A stretch of DNA of 64,000 nt from Lates calcarifer (Eukaryota; Chordata; Actinopteri; Centropomidae): the NCBI RefSeq assembly GCF_001640805.2, contig NC_066845.1:20896307-20960306 (forward strand), in the 5' to 3' direction. Shown here piece by piece: positions 34,905 through 46,450 of this stretch. How positions within the stretch are numbered: position 1 is the stretch's first letter; each line of letters starts with the position of its first letter. The position numbers were made by a program, and so were the translations under genes. The notes under the pieces were generated by a model, which did no database searches, was not told where the DNA came from, and was given only the letters and a program-made list of their open reading frames with translations.

Positions 34905-35240
34905 ATTAACATGGATGGATTACTGAGTCGGTCTGGTACAGGTCCAGGTTCCAAAAAAATTTACAAAACAACCACATAGACACAAAACAACCACTAAGAG
35001 ACAAAACACCTACAAAGATACAAAACAACAATGATGATGAAATGCTAAATTAGAGAGTCACAAAACAACCACAAAGAGATTAAACATTATTCAAAATTAC
35101 TGTTAGAAGATACTTCCAGTCTCAGTGTCTAACCTTTATGTAGCAGGGGTGGGGAGACCATATGTGTATGGCAGGGGTCTTTGTCTCATAATATGTCCAT
35201 GTCTATGGGCAGTGGTGTAAGTTTTTAGGTGTAAAAAGAA
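34905..35240 (+). repeat. dispersed repeat carrying a 20-base minisatellite
   Basis: The central part (about 34958-35095) is a degenerate tandem array of ACAAAACAACCACAAAGAG-like units. The flanks ATGGATTACTGAG on the left and CTTTGTCTCATAATATGTCC on the right are familiar companions of this array in fish genomes, so the whole is probably one mobile repeat and not a locus-specific array. There is no reading frame. Confidence 0.6.
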
Positions 35241-37494
35241 ATGGGGCACAGCTACTTTGGACAAATGCAAGACTATGAATAATGCACTATTGCACATTTT
35301 TCACACTGATATGCTGCTAAATTCCCATTTGTATGTGTTGTCATGCTCTGTAGCTATGTTTGCTCTGCCGAGCAAGTCCAATTTTACCTGTTCTTGACTA
35401 TTTAACATCCCCTCTTTACCATTTTTTTTTTCCTGGACAGCAACTTCAAATTAAATCTGTGACTAGTTTTCTTACCAGCCATTTGGTTTATAACAATGAT
35501 CTACAGTAGGTAGGAACAACGCAGACTTTCCAGTTTGCCCTGTAGAATATATTCCAGTTTATTCAAGGTGACTGTAGTTGCTGTCTTTAGGGAAAAAACA
35601 AAAAAAAAAAAAAAACTTCTACCAGCTATGAGCAAATGGCAACAACTATATTTGGCAAATATTCAATCAAATCACAAAGGGTAAACAGGCAGTGAGCCGT
35701 ACTTGACATCAAATTTATGCCATCCACTTTCATTGACAAAGGCTTTGGACATGCTTATTGTTGTTTTCAGGACACTTGACACTGGAAGTGAGGGCTTTAC
35801 TCACATTCTGTCCTTTTGAGCCAAACACCATTTTAACATCAGCCACTGACATTATGTTGTTAAATAATAACAAATGACAGCAGCAGCTGAATATTTCATA
35901 TGTCATTAATTATTCCATAATTACATTAATCTTTAAGTGTATACATATATATTTTTTAAAAAGTATATACATATAATTACTGCCACAGGCCTGCAGAGAG
36001 TATATGCATGTATATAAGAATCTTTAATGTTGTTTATTTGGCATTCATTTATTAAAGTGAATGAACAATGAACACCAATAACCAGTGAGTCTTAACCCAT
36101 TTTGATTCATTTTACAAATGTGGCCAATTTCTTTAAAGTGGCATCCCAGCTATCTATCACCAACCCTACCAGTGCGCACAGTTTCTTATACAGTCCTTGA
36201 GAATACGTTGTAATTCCATGTGCGGTGGTTGATAATGCGATTCTGTGGCAGCTTTGGCTTTGCAGGGAAATGAGTCGCACTCCCGCATAATCAGATTTCT
36301 CCTCCATAACCCCAGCACAGATCTGTGAACACTGATAACCTCAATGAGCTCTGATGCATGGGTCTGTCTCATTATATGGGACACATGAGTTTATCTCTTT
36401 GCTGTTAATGTAGGTTGCAATGCTTAACAACCAACAGCCCGGACTTACTCTCTGCAGGCCTGCAGCAGGAATCCAAATCGGGATATTGACTTTGAGGTAT
36501 TATAAAAGACTACATTAAGTCAAGGCAGGGATGTGACACTGCAAAGAAACTAGCTGATGAAACCAGGTTTATTCAGAGCCATCACAGATCAATTGTGCGG
36601 CTCAGACACAACAAGATCCATCATATGCGCTTATAATCCTGTCGACAATATCAGACGAGATCCTTAGCTTTGTGCCTGTTCTCAAACATGACACGATTTG
36701 TAATACAGAATGAAGAGAGCCTTGTGTTGCTGGGATATTCAGTTCATGATGATGTGTTTATTACTCAGATGTCCCACAATCACTTGGCAGTAATGTTGGT
36801 GACAGTTAATGATTCCTGGATGTGATGAAAAAGCACAGAATCCAAGATAGCATATTTTAATTCTGAAGATTTGAAAGCTGGATGACAATCCACGCTCACT
36901 ACTATTCTTACAAAATCACTCTCAGATATAATCTGAATTGTATCATAATAGTATTATTTGTATCATACTATTCTGACTCAGAGTTCTGTTGCCCAGATTA
37001 ATGACTAAGCAAGCTGGCAAAAATTGTTACTGGTGTTTTGATACAGATACTGTAATACACCTAATCAAATAACAAACTCAAAATGAGCTAACACAAACAA
37101 ATTCACTTCAGTCGTTGATTGGGGGTGCTGGGGAATGTCCTGTGCTACAAAGGCTCGCACATGGAAGGGCTATGCCATTTGAGCCACTGGAAGGGTAGTC
37201 CAGTAGTAAGGGTTTGTAATGTGTATTAATAGAACACAGTTCAAGCTGAATCACTTTGATTCATGTATATGTCATTTTTATACGTTTGCCATAGTGGATG
37301 TATATCAGTACTGGAAAATATATTAATACTTTGATACAGATGTACACCATATCCTCCAGCACCAATTCCAGAAGATAGAAATGTATGACTGAAGCCAATG
37401 CAGAAATTCCTTAATAGAGTATTATGGTCATTATACAAACCTCATAATATGTTCACAGGGACTGAAACCCAACCAGCATTGTTTGGGCAAAAGG
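35241..37494. other. non-coding stretch, nothing recognised
   Basis: A short AT-rich inverted region with TATACATATA and GTATATACATA strings lies at 35937-35970. The open frames at 36107-36384 are overlapping minus-strand frames without motifs. Confidence 0.45.
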
Positions 37495-37590
37495 GAAAAA
37501 CTTGAGGGAACCAGATCAAACCCAGGACCTTTTTGCCATGATGTTGCAGTGTAGTCACTGACCATGCCACTAAATGCTGCTTTCAAATTA
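37495..37590 (-). mobile_element. decayed V-SINE head
   Basis: On the plus strand AACCAGATCAAACCCAGGAC, CTTTTTGCCATGATG and CTGACCATGCCACTAAATGC follow the reverse complement of the tRNA-like head of the SINE at 40229 (B-box near 37510, A-box near 37565). Many substitutions and no tail indicate an old, truncated copy. Confidence 0.5.
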
Positions 37591-39574
37591 TAAGATTGAA
37601 AAAGTCAAAGAAAATCCCTCAACTTTGCTTACAACTTTAAAGTACAAAGCATTTTTTCCCACAATAAGTAAGGACATTCCACCTGATTTATTTATTTTCA
37701 GGTGTGTCTTACTGGCAAAAGCTCGACTATCTTGTCAAAGATTGGATAAAATTGCTGGGGATATTAAGCCCAAATCCAGGATTCAGCATTTCACAGAATA
37801 CAACACAGAATTTGACAGTTTAACAGAAAAAAGAGAGAAAAAAAATGAAGAGTGAAGATTGGACCTTGAGTTCAGATTTCTTTTCTTCAACAGCCTATGC
37901 TTAGGTCTCAGCTCAACTTGAGAGTACCTGCCTGTGAGCTTCTTGGGCTTCTGTGTTCCTGCTGTCTTTGTTGCTAAGCACTTATTGTTGTGTGTTTTGT
38001 GTTTTTTGCTCTCTTTTATTCCTGCTCTGGCTTTATTGGTGGTGTTTTTCCACTGCATTGGTGGCACTGTTATACTTTTTTCTTAGTCTCTTCTGCCTTT
38101 ATGGCTATCCCTGACCATGCCAATTGCCTAGTATATTGTTTGTTTCTGAAAAAATGTAAATCTGTTTATAATTGGATATGACAGCCATTTGATAATAAAA
38201 TCCAGCATTGAAATAATGATAGATGTTGAAAAAGCCAACACTTCCTGAAGATTTTTTACAATAAAATCCAACCAGGAAAGGGGGGAATTATGCCCTTTGA
38301 AGGTTGCCCTTGGAAGGTTTTTAGTGTGAAATGTTAATGCAGACACTGTCAAATGTCACTGATGGCAGCTTAACAGTAATTTTAAAAAAAAACAAACTGT
38401 GTGAATAAGCACAATATCAGTTTTTAAAAGAGGAGAGTATAAGTTTACCTAGGTTGTTGAATTAGTGCTGTAGAGATGTACACCATAATATATTTATTAA
38501 GACAACAGTTAAACATGGATGAAGTCTTGATGAAGTTTGTATTAACAGCAATTCTAAAACCATGAAATTAAAAAAAATAAAGGCCTGTCTCTCTGACCAG
38601 CAGCTTCATTTATCAATCAATCCAACCTGAAAACACATGAGCAGATGGAAGCATTTCATCAAGCTTTTATTAAGATACTGCAGTTTTTGACCCAGCTGCT
38701 TGGGCATTAAGTGGAAACACAGTGGTAGTGAAGGTTGAGGTGAGGGTGAAGCAACATCTGTGTGGCCGTTTTATTATGAGCCAGCAGGCAGATTTGTCCT
38801 GAAGGAAGCACAGCAGCTGCTCCACAGAGATGTCTTGCCAGCTGAAAGTCAATGTTCACCCAAGTGTAGGAAGAGATCCCAGCCTGATTGACAAAACCTT
38901 TGGCCAAGGTCAGTGAGTGTGCTTGGGCGTGTGAGTGTATGTGTGTGTGGTGTTGCTGTTGGTGGTGCTGAGGGGCCAATGAATAATCACCCCTGTCCGC
39001 TTTTTCATTCTGGCCGGCCGGCAGTGGGAGGTGGTAATCTCCATGCTAGTGTTGACTCTAACCGTTACAGACACATTCTGCTATTGAAAATCACCTTGGG
39101 AACCGTCAACATGTGAAAAATCATACTTCTTCCTCCCAACAAATGTTTGATGGACGGCAATGTGTGGGAGGAAGTCAAGTCCCACCCTTTAGGTTTACAT
39201 GGCATGTCAGCTCAACATCAACCCTAACAAGCACAAACCCCCCCCAATATATTACTGTAGTTTAATAAACATCTAGACTAAAACAGCTTTAGAAGCTCCA
39301 TTTTCAGAAAATCATGCAGATATACACTAGATAACTGCAGATATTGTCTTATAAGAAAGTTCCAGTACTTTTTATCCCAAATTTTATTCTCATAATTGTG
39401 GCTGTGGACCAGGGATGATAGCTTTGTAATTGCCACCTCCATTGTAGAGATTCGAGGAACTAGACTCCAGCAAAACGTGAGCATCCTAAAGCTTAAACTT
39501 ACACAAATAATTTCAAATGCTTATCCAAATGAAATGAGTCCAAATGAAAATACTGATAAATCTAAAATAGTGTC
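37591..39574. other. non-coding stretch, nothing recognised
   Basis: The 93-codon frame at 37574-37855 overlaps a 94-codon minus frame, and neither has a motif. Confidence 0.45.
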
Positions 39575-39660
39575 CAGGCCTTTATTTACCTCGGTTGCAA
39601 AGAGCACCAGGCCTTTATTTGGGAAAGGCTTATATTAGAGCAGGCCTTTATTTCTAATTT
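39575..39660. repeat. AGGCCTTTATTT-type repeat
   Basis: CAGGCCTTTATTT occurs three times within 85 bases (about 39577, 39610 and 39640), separated by related TTATATTAGAGCAGG text; GGGCTTTATTAG recurs at 39883. This is part of a dispersed fish repeat with internal short tandem copies. Confidence 0.55.
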
Positions 39661-40218
39661 TCCATGTTCCCAAGGTAATGCAAACTCCAAACTTCCTCTA
39701 TGTTTACCTGTTGTCTTGAATAATTCAGTTAATGTTCATTTCTAAATCACTAATTATCAGTGCAGCAGGTGTTACATCGGGTGTTCCATTGATGTTGAGC
39801 TACCATAAGTGAAACAATCACGAGTATGTCAAAGAAGAAATGACTGGAATTAATTAAATTAGTAAAAAAATTTTTTAAACCTGGGCTTTATTAGCAACCA
39901 CCCTTATATGTATGTGTGTTGACAACACCCCCGGCTATAGTTTGAGACTTAGATATTATTTGATTACAGGTTTTTATATTAGAACAGTAAACAGAAAAAT
40001 CAGCCAGCTGGATTTGCTATTCTAACTAACTGTCCAGGGACAGTCTGCAGTAATACCAATTATGTGTTACTTTTTCCATATGTGGCCAATATTTTGGTTG
40101 TTGCCGTTACTGTATCGAGAGCTGACAGGCCTCTGTCACCTCTCTCATTAGATTTTGAGGAGGTGAATCAGTCACCAGGGGCAGAGATCATAGCCGTCAA
40201 GTTATTACATGGCTGGAT

Positions 40219-40228
40219 TCACTATCAT
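40219..40228. repeat. target-site duplication, left copy
   Basis: TCACTATCAT, repeated exactly at 40516-40525. Confidence 0.8.
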
Positions 40229-40515
40229 GGGACAGCATGATGGTGCAGTGGTTAGTATTGTTGCCCTATAGCATGAAAGTTCCAGGTTCGAGCCCCTGTC
40301 TGAAGTTTGCATGATTCTAAACTGCCCGTAGGTGTGAATGGTTGTTTGTCTATATGTGTTGGCCCTGTGATGGACTGGTGATCCATACAGGGTGTACCCT
40401 GCATCTTGCCCAACAGGTTTTTGGGCTCCCAATGTCAGCTGGGATAGGCTCGAGCCCCCCTGCGACCTTTCACAGATAAGCAATATAGATAATGAATTAA
40501 TGAATTAATAGATGA
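40229..40515 (+). mobile_element. V-SINE (DANA/Mermaid-like), nearly full length
   Basis: The tRNA-derived head GGGACAGCATGATGGTGCAG is followed by TGGTTAGTATTGTTGCCCT (A-box region) and GGTTCGAGCCC (B-box, the pol III internal promoter). The body follows, with GTGTGAATGGTTGTTTGTC, GGCCCTGTGATGGACTGG and GGGATAGGCTCGAGCCCCCC, and then a tail of AATGAATTA repeats. Part of the body after TTTGCATG is deleted. A perfect 10-bp duplication, TCACTATCAT, flanks it on both sides and fixes the ends at the base. Families of this type are mobilised by LINE machinery; the partner is not provable here. Confidence 0.93.
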
Positions 40516-40525
40516 TCACTATCAT
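40516..40525. repeat. target-site duplication, right copy
   Basis: TCACTATCAT, an exact match to 40219-40228. Confidence 0.8.
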
Positions 40526-40884
40526 CCATGGGCATGGATTTTCCAAGTCTGTTTCAAATTTCCTCCAATCACCAATCACCAATGGTTTTAAGTTGCATCA
40601 TGGTCTTGCCTTTCTGCCTCCATTTTGTTCCTTCCCTTTTCCATGGATTTCACTTTCTGAAAATGGAAAGTTGGTGAGGTACATAATCAAGAGGAACTTC
40701 TTTGTTATGACTGATAATAATTGTAAAAGTTTCAGCAGTTCCTCATTAAGATCAGACTCAGGCTACACACAGGCTGCAAACCATGTTGATGGAGGTTGTA
40801 TGCAGCCTGACAGGCATGAAAAAGAACCTTCCCCTACTCTGTATGTTTTTTGGATTAAAAAAAAAACAAACAAAAAAAAACATG

Positions 40885-41062
40885 TACATGTTATGTACTG
40901 GAGGGATGGAACATCATTCTTCCAAAACATATTCCCACATTTGGTATTTTGATGATATAGTGCTGTCCAACACATTAGCCCAACTGGATTGAGAACTTGT
41001 GACTGTGAAGGCCATAGCTGATGATTCACATTATTTTCATACCATTCAGAGATATATGGCCA
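40885..41062 (-). pseudogene. Tc1-like transposase fragment
   Basis: On the minus strand the frame reads SEWYENNVNHQLWPSQSQVL then NPVGLMCW, matching the third catalytic block of a Tc1 family whose working form has SPDLNPIE. The catalytic Glu codon is GGG, Gly (plus 40979-40981), and the preceding Pro-Asp is also changed. Only about 180 bases survive; no terminal repeats or other catalytic blocks were found. It belongs to a different family from the copies at 14370 and 44315. Confidence 0.7.
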
Positions 41063-42784
41063 CAATCATGAGAATGGGGAATTTCTCTTTGACTATGTAT
41101 ACACAGTTTTTTGGTAGAGACAATGATGTATAAATATCAGTGTCCACTGTTGATTTGAGCAGATCATGAATGCCTTTAACAGGCAAACATGTCTGACTTT
41201 TCGTCCCAAAAGTACAACGTCAAACAGTTTTCCCAATCAATAATTCACTTCTATTGACACCTCCATGTATCCAGGTGCATTTTCCATACACAATTTGCTT
41301 TCTTGGTCAAATGAGACAATCAATTTCACACCCCTACATGATTTATAACTCTAATAAAATCTTAGCGCTGTCAACGAGGGGTGGAATATTTAAGAGTTCA
41401 TTTCATAATGCTGCTAGTGTACTGAAGCTGGGAAACAGTTGAAAGCCAGGAGGGACCAGTTGGTAGAAAGGTCAGGTATCAGCTACTCTGACCACGCCAA
41501 ATGTCAGCAAGACAATCTGATAATTTGTGACCCCAGGGTGCAGAGAAAATCAAAAGAGGCTATATGCAGGATCTGTAAAAGACCCAGTGCAAAATGTCAG
41601 ACAAATATATGTCAAGATGAAGTGAGATGTCAGTCAGAGATCAGTGTCAGTATTCAGGAAGCAACACACGTCGTCTGCTACATCACAGTTGACTGTAATG
41701 CCCAGGTAATAAAAACAAGTAGCAACAAGCTATTTGTTTAACTGATGAAAAATAAATGATTTGTCTTCCTTTACAGAATGATTTTACATTTTGATTTAAA
41801 ATACCTGGATACAGTGACATGTTTCATCCCACTGAGGTGATGATAGTATGGTTCAGTGACTTTCGATTGTAAAACAATGTGCAACTGGAATATTTAGAAA
41901 ACAGCCTCATTAAAATTCAGGAAAACTAATGCTAACTGTTCATCTCAATGTCACAAAGTTCGTGATGACAGAATGCAAGATATTCTTGCCATTTTTTTCA
42001 GAAACCAATTAAAACTTGAACTGGTGAAAATCAGAGGCGAATAAATCATTTGAAAAATCCCATTAGAACAGACACAGAGGACTCAGCTGTGTTTTTAAAA
42101 GCCAGAAGGGTCAAAGAAAAAAATTAATAGGCTTCATAGGTAGAAATAAATAGACTAGGGAAGGTGTCTCTGATGGGAAATGAGTTTTAATAAAAAGCAG
42201 TCCGTTTTCTTCACAGTGGGGTAGACAGAATACAGAATATGCCAGTATCATCGGCTCCTTTGGCTGGCGGATACAAAGCCTTGCTGAAACAATCAGCTCA
42301 GAGGCAAAGCACTAAAACAACCTGGCCTTGCCACAAATGTGGCTTCCGTTGCTCTAGGCCGGATGATCCAATCGCAAAACATGAATAACCTCGGTGCAGA
42401 AAAGCAATTACCCTGCAGCTTAGACAAAGGGGCCAAGGCACCGACACCTCCAGGGCCAGAGTAGCAGCGACGAGCCGCGGCTGTCTACACTACTGTACAA
42501 TTTAATACTCTATGTGCATCACTGTTTAATCACACAGAAACAGGGGGCAAAATTGGTGGGTTCTGTGCAGAATTCCCAACGTTTCATGTAATAATCTATG
42601 ATATTTTCATGTAAATGTCTGTTTTTATTGCTCCCACTTGCCAAACAATTTAGCACATGTCCAGATGATGAAAGATTTTACATTTGGTGCTCTAATCACC
42701 TACTGTCACAGAGGTGTTTCCCTGGGAAAAAGTTCATATAACTGAAGAGATAAAAAAGAGAGAAGAACTACATTAGACAAAGAT
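41063..42784. other. non-coding stretch with a GC-richer block
   Basis: No gene recognised. The block 42240-42490 is distinctly GC- and CpG-richer (for example GACGAGCCGCGGCTG) than its AT-rich surroundings and carries no known repeat. It has no long reading frame. Confidence 0.4.
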
Positions 42785-43310
42785 AAGACCTCTGTAAGGT
42801 GGTTTTGAGCTACATGCTAAAATCAGCATACTAATATACTTACTGTGACAGTGCTAACATGTTGATGTTTAGTAAGTAATATTTACCAGATTCATCATCT
42901 TAGTTTTTCCTGTTACACTTACCAGTTAGCACAAGGCTGAGGTTGATGTGTCATTTGTTTTGAAGGTATTTTGTCCTAAAAGTCTTTGTTGGTTTGTGTT
43001 TGTTTATTTATCATCTAGAAAAATTCAATATGTAAAGCAAATTTTACAGCATTCCATCTAATAGCTGTCAAGAGGTATCACTTAAAACCAAAATGTCGCC
43101 CTCAAGTTGGTGCTAAAAGCAAAGTCAGGGAATCAAACAAGGTCAGCAGGATTTATCATCTGGATCCATGAATGTCTGTACCAGTGGGTGGCAGAGAGGA
43201 AATGTTATCAGGATCCATCCTTAGGGGACCATGAATGTTTTTAAGGAATTTGAGGGCCATACACCCAAAAGATGTTGAGCTATTTCAGTCAAAAGTGGTA
43301 GAATGAGACA
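42785..43310 (-). repeat. dispersed repeat 'A', copy 2
   Basis: The longest copy. The left part (about 42810-42950) has GCTAACATGTTGATGTTTAG and ACCAGTTAGCACAAGGCTGA. The right part (43040-43310) contains the reverse complement of the core shared with 12759-12795 and 48330-48365, and ATCCATGAATGTCTGTACCA. A stretch of the right part seems to occur twice (around 43160 and 43215), suggesting an internal duplication. There is no reading frame. Confidence 0.65.
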
Positions 43311-44314
43311 CAGGCCAACTTAGACACCCGAAAACAGTTAACATGAAAAATGTAAATATCATACACTGGAATTCAAACTAGCCACAGTTTGACTGACAAA
43401 CAGCTTACATGGAGCCATGGAAAAATATTTTAAAAAGCATTCAAAAACATAAACCTCAACAGACTTTCCTTGGAAGCAGCCTCTGTGCTGTAGCATCCAC
43501 CCAAATGCAAAGCATGGACTGAATTTGTAATTGTAATTTCAGAGCACTTGAATTTAAGAGTGTCACCCTTTGGTGAGCCTGCTTGGCCATGGGAAGTACA
43601 GAAGGAAGGTCAATTTAGAACCTCTTCAGTAAAAACAGCTGTAAATCTTACGCTTTAATTAAAAGTACCTCAATTTACTGCTCTTATCTTAGGTAATCAT
43701 GTTAACCAATAGGGGTACTAAAAACTCATTAGGGGTATGGATTTTAATTAGCGACCTTGTAGATGCAACATAAAATACCCTCCACCCAAACAGGAATCCT
43801 TTAGTAATGGGAATATTCAGGCAGTGTGGTTGTTTGGAAAGATAATTATTAGCTAATGAAGTGCATTCTTTTCTGTCTGCAATATTCAGAATTTTCCTTT
43901 TGGACATTTTACTGCGCTTTGCTCAGTAAACCTGCACTTAAGGTGACCATACACCTTAAATACACTGTGGTGCACCTAATCTGTGAAGCCTGATGTGATA
44001 TTGTCAGCATATACAGCATAAAATGTTGTGGAAGTAAAATGATCTGCCACATGGAAACTGCCTTGGATATGAACTGATAAATGCTTGATATAACTTTTGT
44101 AGATTTGGTGTGAAATACTCTTAAGTCAGATGCAAAGCACAGGTTTCTGGTGCTAATGCATACTATCTACGCTAATGCTTTAGTGAAATAGGAGTCTTTC
44201 ATTTATTAGCTATATTTATTTAAATGTATTTATTTAATCATATTTATAATTGGTTACGTAAAATATGTATTTACTTATTGATAATGCAGTTATGTTATTC
44301 GTCCCACCTATGCT
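43311..44314. other. non-coding stretch, nothing recognised
   Basis: AT-rich, with short open frames only. Confidence 0.45.
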
Positions 44315-45205
44315 CAGTGGCCAACTTCATTAGGTACACCTTTCTAATGCTGGGTAGCCTGAATTCTCGGTTGCTCAGATTCAACAAGGTGCTGAAAACA
44401 TTCAAATTTCTGTGTCATGTTGACATTTGCTACAGATTTGTCAGCTACACATTCATGCTGTGAATCTCCTATTCCACCACACCCTTAAGATGCTCTATTG
44501 CACTTAGTTCTGGTGACTGTGGGGGCCTGGAGTAAACTGAACTCATCGTCATGTTGGTGGAAGTAGCTTGAAATTATGTGTGCTTCGTGACTTGATGTGA
44601 CATGATGTGTTATCCTGCTGGAGGCAGACATTTGAAGATGGCTAGACTGTGGCCATGAGGGGGTAATCACGGCCAGCAGCAATGCTGCAGTGTCTGGTAT
44701 TGCTTTAATATGTGTTAAAGGATCTAATGTATACCAAGAAAATATTATGCACACCTTTAGCCCACCAGCCTGAATCTTTGACTCAATGCAGGTTCAGTCT
44801 ATGGATTCATTTTGTTTACATCAAATTCTGACCATACCATTTGCCTGTCAGCTAAAACAGTCTGGACATTCTCTTCTGACCTCTCACATTAAAAAGGTGT
44901 CTTCACACGCACAGCTGCCATGCCACTCTCTGTATACTTTAGAGATTGCTGTGTGTGAAAATCCCAGGAGATCAGCAGTTTTTGAGATACTCAAACCAGC
45001 CTGTCTGGCACAAAAAACATTCTGCAGTCACTTAGATCACATTTCCTCCTCATTATGATGTTTAGTCTAAACAGCAAGTGAACCACTTGACCAAGTCTGC
45101 ATGCTCTTATGCATGGAGTTGTTTACCCGTGCTTGGCTGAATAGATCTTTGCATTTACAAGTGTAGCTGTATACATATGTGTATGTACAATAAAGTGGCC
45201 AATAC
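44315..45205 (-). mobile_element. Tc1-like transposon, internally deleted
   Basis: The left end CAGTGGCCAACTTCATTAGG and right end GTACAATAAAGTGGCC are inverted copies of the termini of a widespread vertebrate Tc1 family. The interior carries a decayed minus-strand transposase. Total length is about 890 bases; a typical Tc1 is about 1.2-1.3 kb, and the middle appears to be missing near 44825-44865. Flanking TA dinucleotides are not clear. With both ends preserved, such a copy could once have been moved by a transposase supplied elsewhere. Confidence 0.85.
44440..45060 (-). pseudogene. Tc1 transposase, decayed
   Basis: Minus-strand frame 44485-44754 matches the C-terminal DDE part, with IFSWYTLDPLTHI and HQHDDEF. 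The third block reads PQSPELSAIEHL: the catalytic Glu is retained (codon at 44493-44495), but the neighbouring Asp-Leu-Asn-Pro is altered. Minus-strand text at about 44850-45060 corresponds to the N-terminal helix-turn-helix part, with CTGATCTCCTGGGATTTTC. The part between them is deleted and several frame changes occur. No functional protein is possible. Confidence 0.75.
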
Positions 45206-45402
45206 GTCTTTGTCAAAAAGGTGGTTTTTAACAAATCTAAGGCCTCAATATCATTATCACGTCATGTCTGTATTTAACAGGTGTACATATAAAAACAACA
45301 TATGACTGTGGCTTAACAAGAGGGCAGCTATGAAATGATGTTTAGATAAAGTTACTAGGTCATCTGCTTTACTACTGTATAAGTGTATGTGTATATGTGT
45401 AA

Positions 45403-45487
45403 GTTTTGAGGTATTTAAACTATACTTGATATTTCTATTGTATACTATTAATCCACTACATTTCAGAGGAAAATATAGAATTTTCTG
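45403..45487 (+). repeat. dispersed repeat 'B', short fragment
   Basis: TTTTGAGGTATTTAAACTAT through CCACTACATTTCAGAGGAAA resembles the matching part of the longer copy at 46133-46450 and a common percomorph repeat of unknown class. Confidence 0.45.
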
Positions 45488-45519
45488 ATCAGCATAGTAG
45501 TGCCCTCCATTGTGCCCTC

Positions 45520-45551
45520 CATCCATCCATCCATAGATCTATCCATCCACT
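45520..45551. repeat. (CCAT)n microsatellite
   Basis: Four CCAT units, then a break and two more (CCATCCATCCATCCATAG, ATCCATCCAC). Confidence 0.85.
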
Positions 45552-46132
45552 GTGCGTGATAATGCTCACCAAATCTTCCAGTTGATTCAAATGAGGAAAC
45601 TGCAGCCTGTCCATTACTGAGTATCTGTATAGAATCACATACAAAAATAATCAATTGTTCGAGGCTGCTATGGACAGCATAAAGGAAGTAGCGCTGGCTG
45701 GGATCAGGTCTGCAGTTGCAGGAAAAGGAGAAGAAAGAAACATTTTGCTGAAAGCCTGTACTTCATGGTACAAATGTACAGACACAGGAAGGTAAACTGA
45801 CATTTTGGAAAATGAATCTTACTGGATAAGATGAAACTGCTGAAGAAGAAAAACCATTCATGCTCCAAAAGGAACCAATGTTTAGCTTGTCTTTATTTCC
45901 ATATTTTTTCTATTTTTGATTCTGTGATCAATTCAGGAATAATCATACAAGGCAGTGCTGAGGCCTTCCCCACTGTGCAGCCACTTCCTTTGCTCATGTC
46001 ATACTCCATTGTACACAGCAAGAAGGGTTTGTAAACTGATATGTTTTTTTTTCTCTCATTCTTTTAATAGCAGTTGATATGTTTATGATAAAACAAATTG
46101 AAACCATTCATTTTTTTGTGTAAATCCAGCTA

Positions 46133-46450
46133 TAGAAAGTAACTAAGTATATTTACTTGAGTACTGTACTTTAGTAAATTTCGGAGTACTTGAGTAATTC
46201 TTTTTTCTGCTACTTTGTACTTTATACATTTTAGAGGGCGCTTTTAACTCCAGTTATCTGGATCTGTTCTTTCAAAGATGTACATAGAAAATATATGATC
46301 AATTTATAACATTCAATACATTGTTATGCATTAAACTACTAACTAACAGTATTAGGTCCACATCAACCAGATACAACATTAAAATGCTGGTCACACATGA
46401 ATACATAATAATCCAATAATCCAACATAATACTCCCAAATGGCCCACTCT
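46133..46450 (+). repeat. dispersed repeat 'B', longer copy
   Basis: It begins AGAAAGTAACTAAGTATATT, then TTGAGTACTGTACTTTAGTA, TTAGAGGGCGCTTTTAACTC, CATTGTTATGCATTAAACTA and ACATTAAAATGCTGGTCACA. This ordered text is that of a very common spiny-rayed-fish dispersed repeat, probably a non-autonomous DNA element. Its far end, which would mirror the start, is not visible here, so the copy is truncated. Confidence 0.6.

Noticed and set aside
34958..35095. Possible CRISPR-like array
   Set aside because: The units are contiguous and degenerate with no spacers; it is a eukaryotic minisatellite.
40512..40952. 146-codon open frame, plus strand
   Set aside because: It begins at the SINE target duplication and ends antisense inside a Tc1 remnant, so it is a chance frame.
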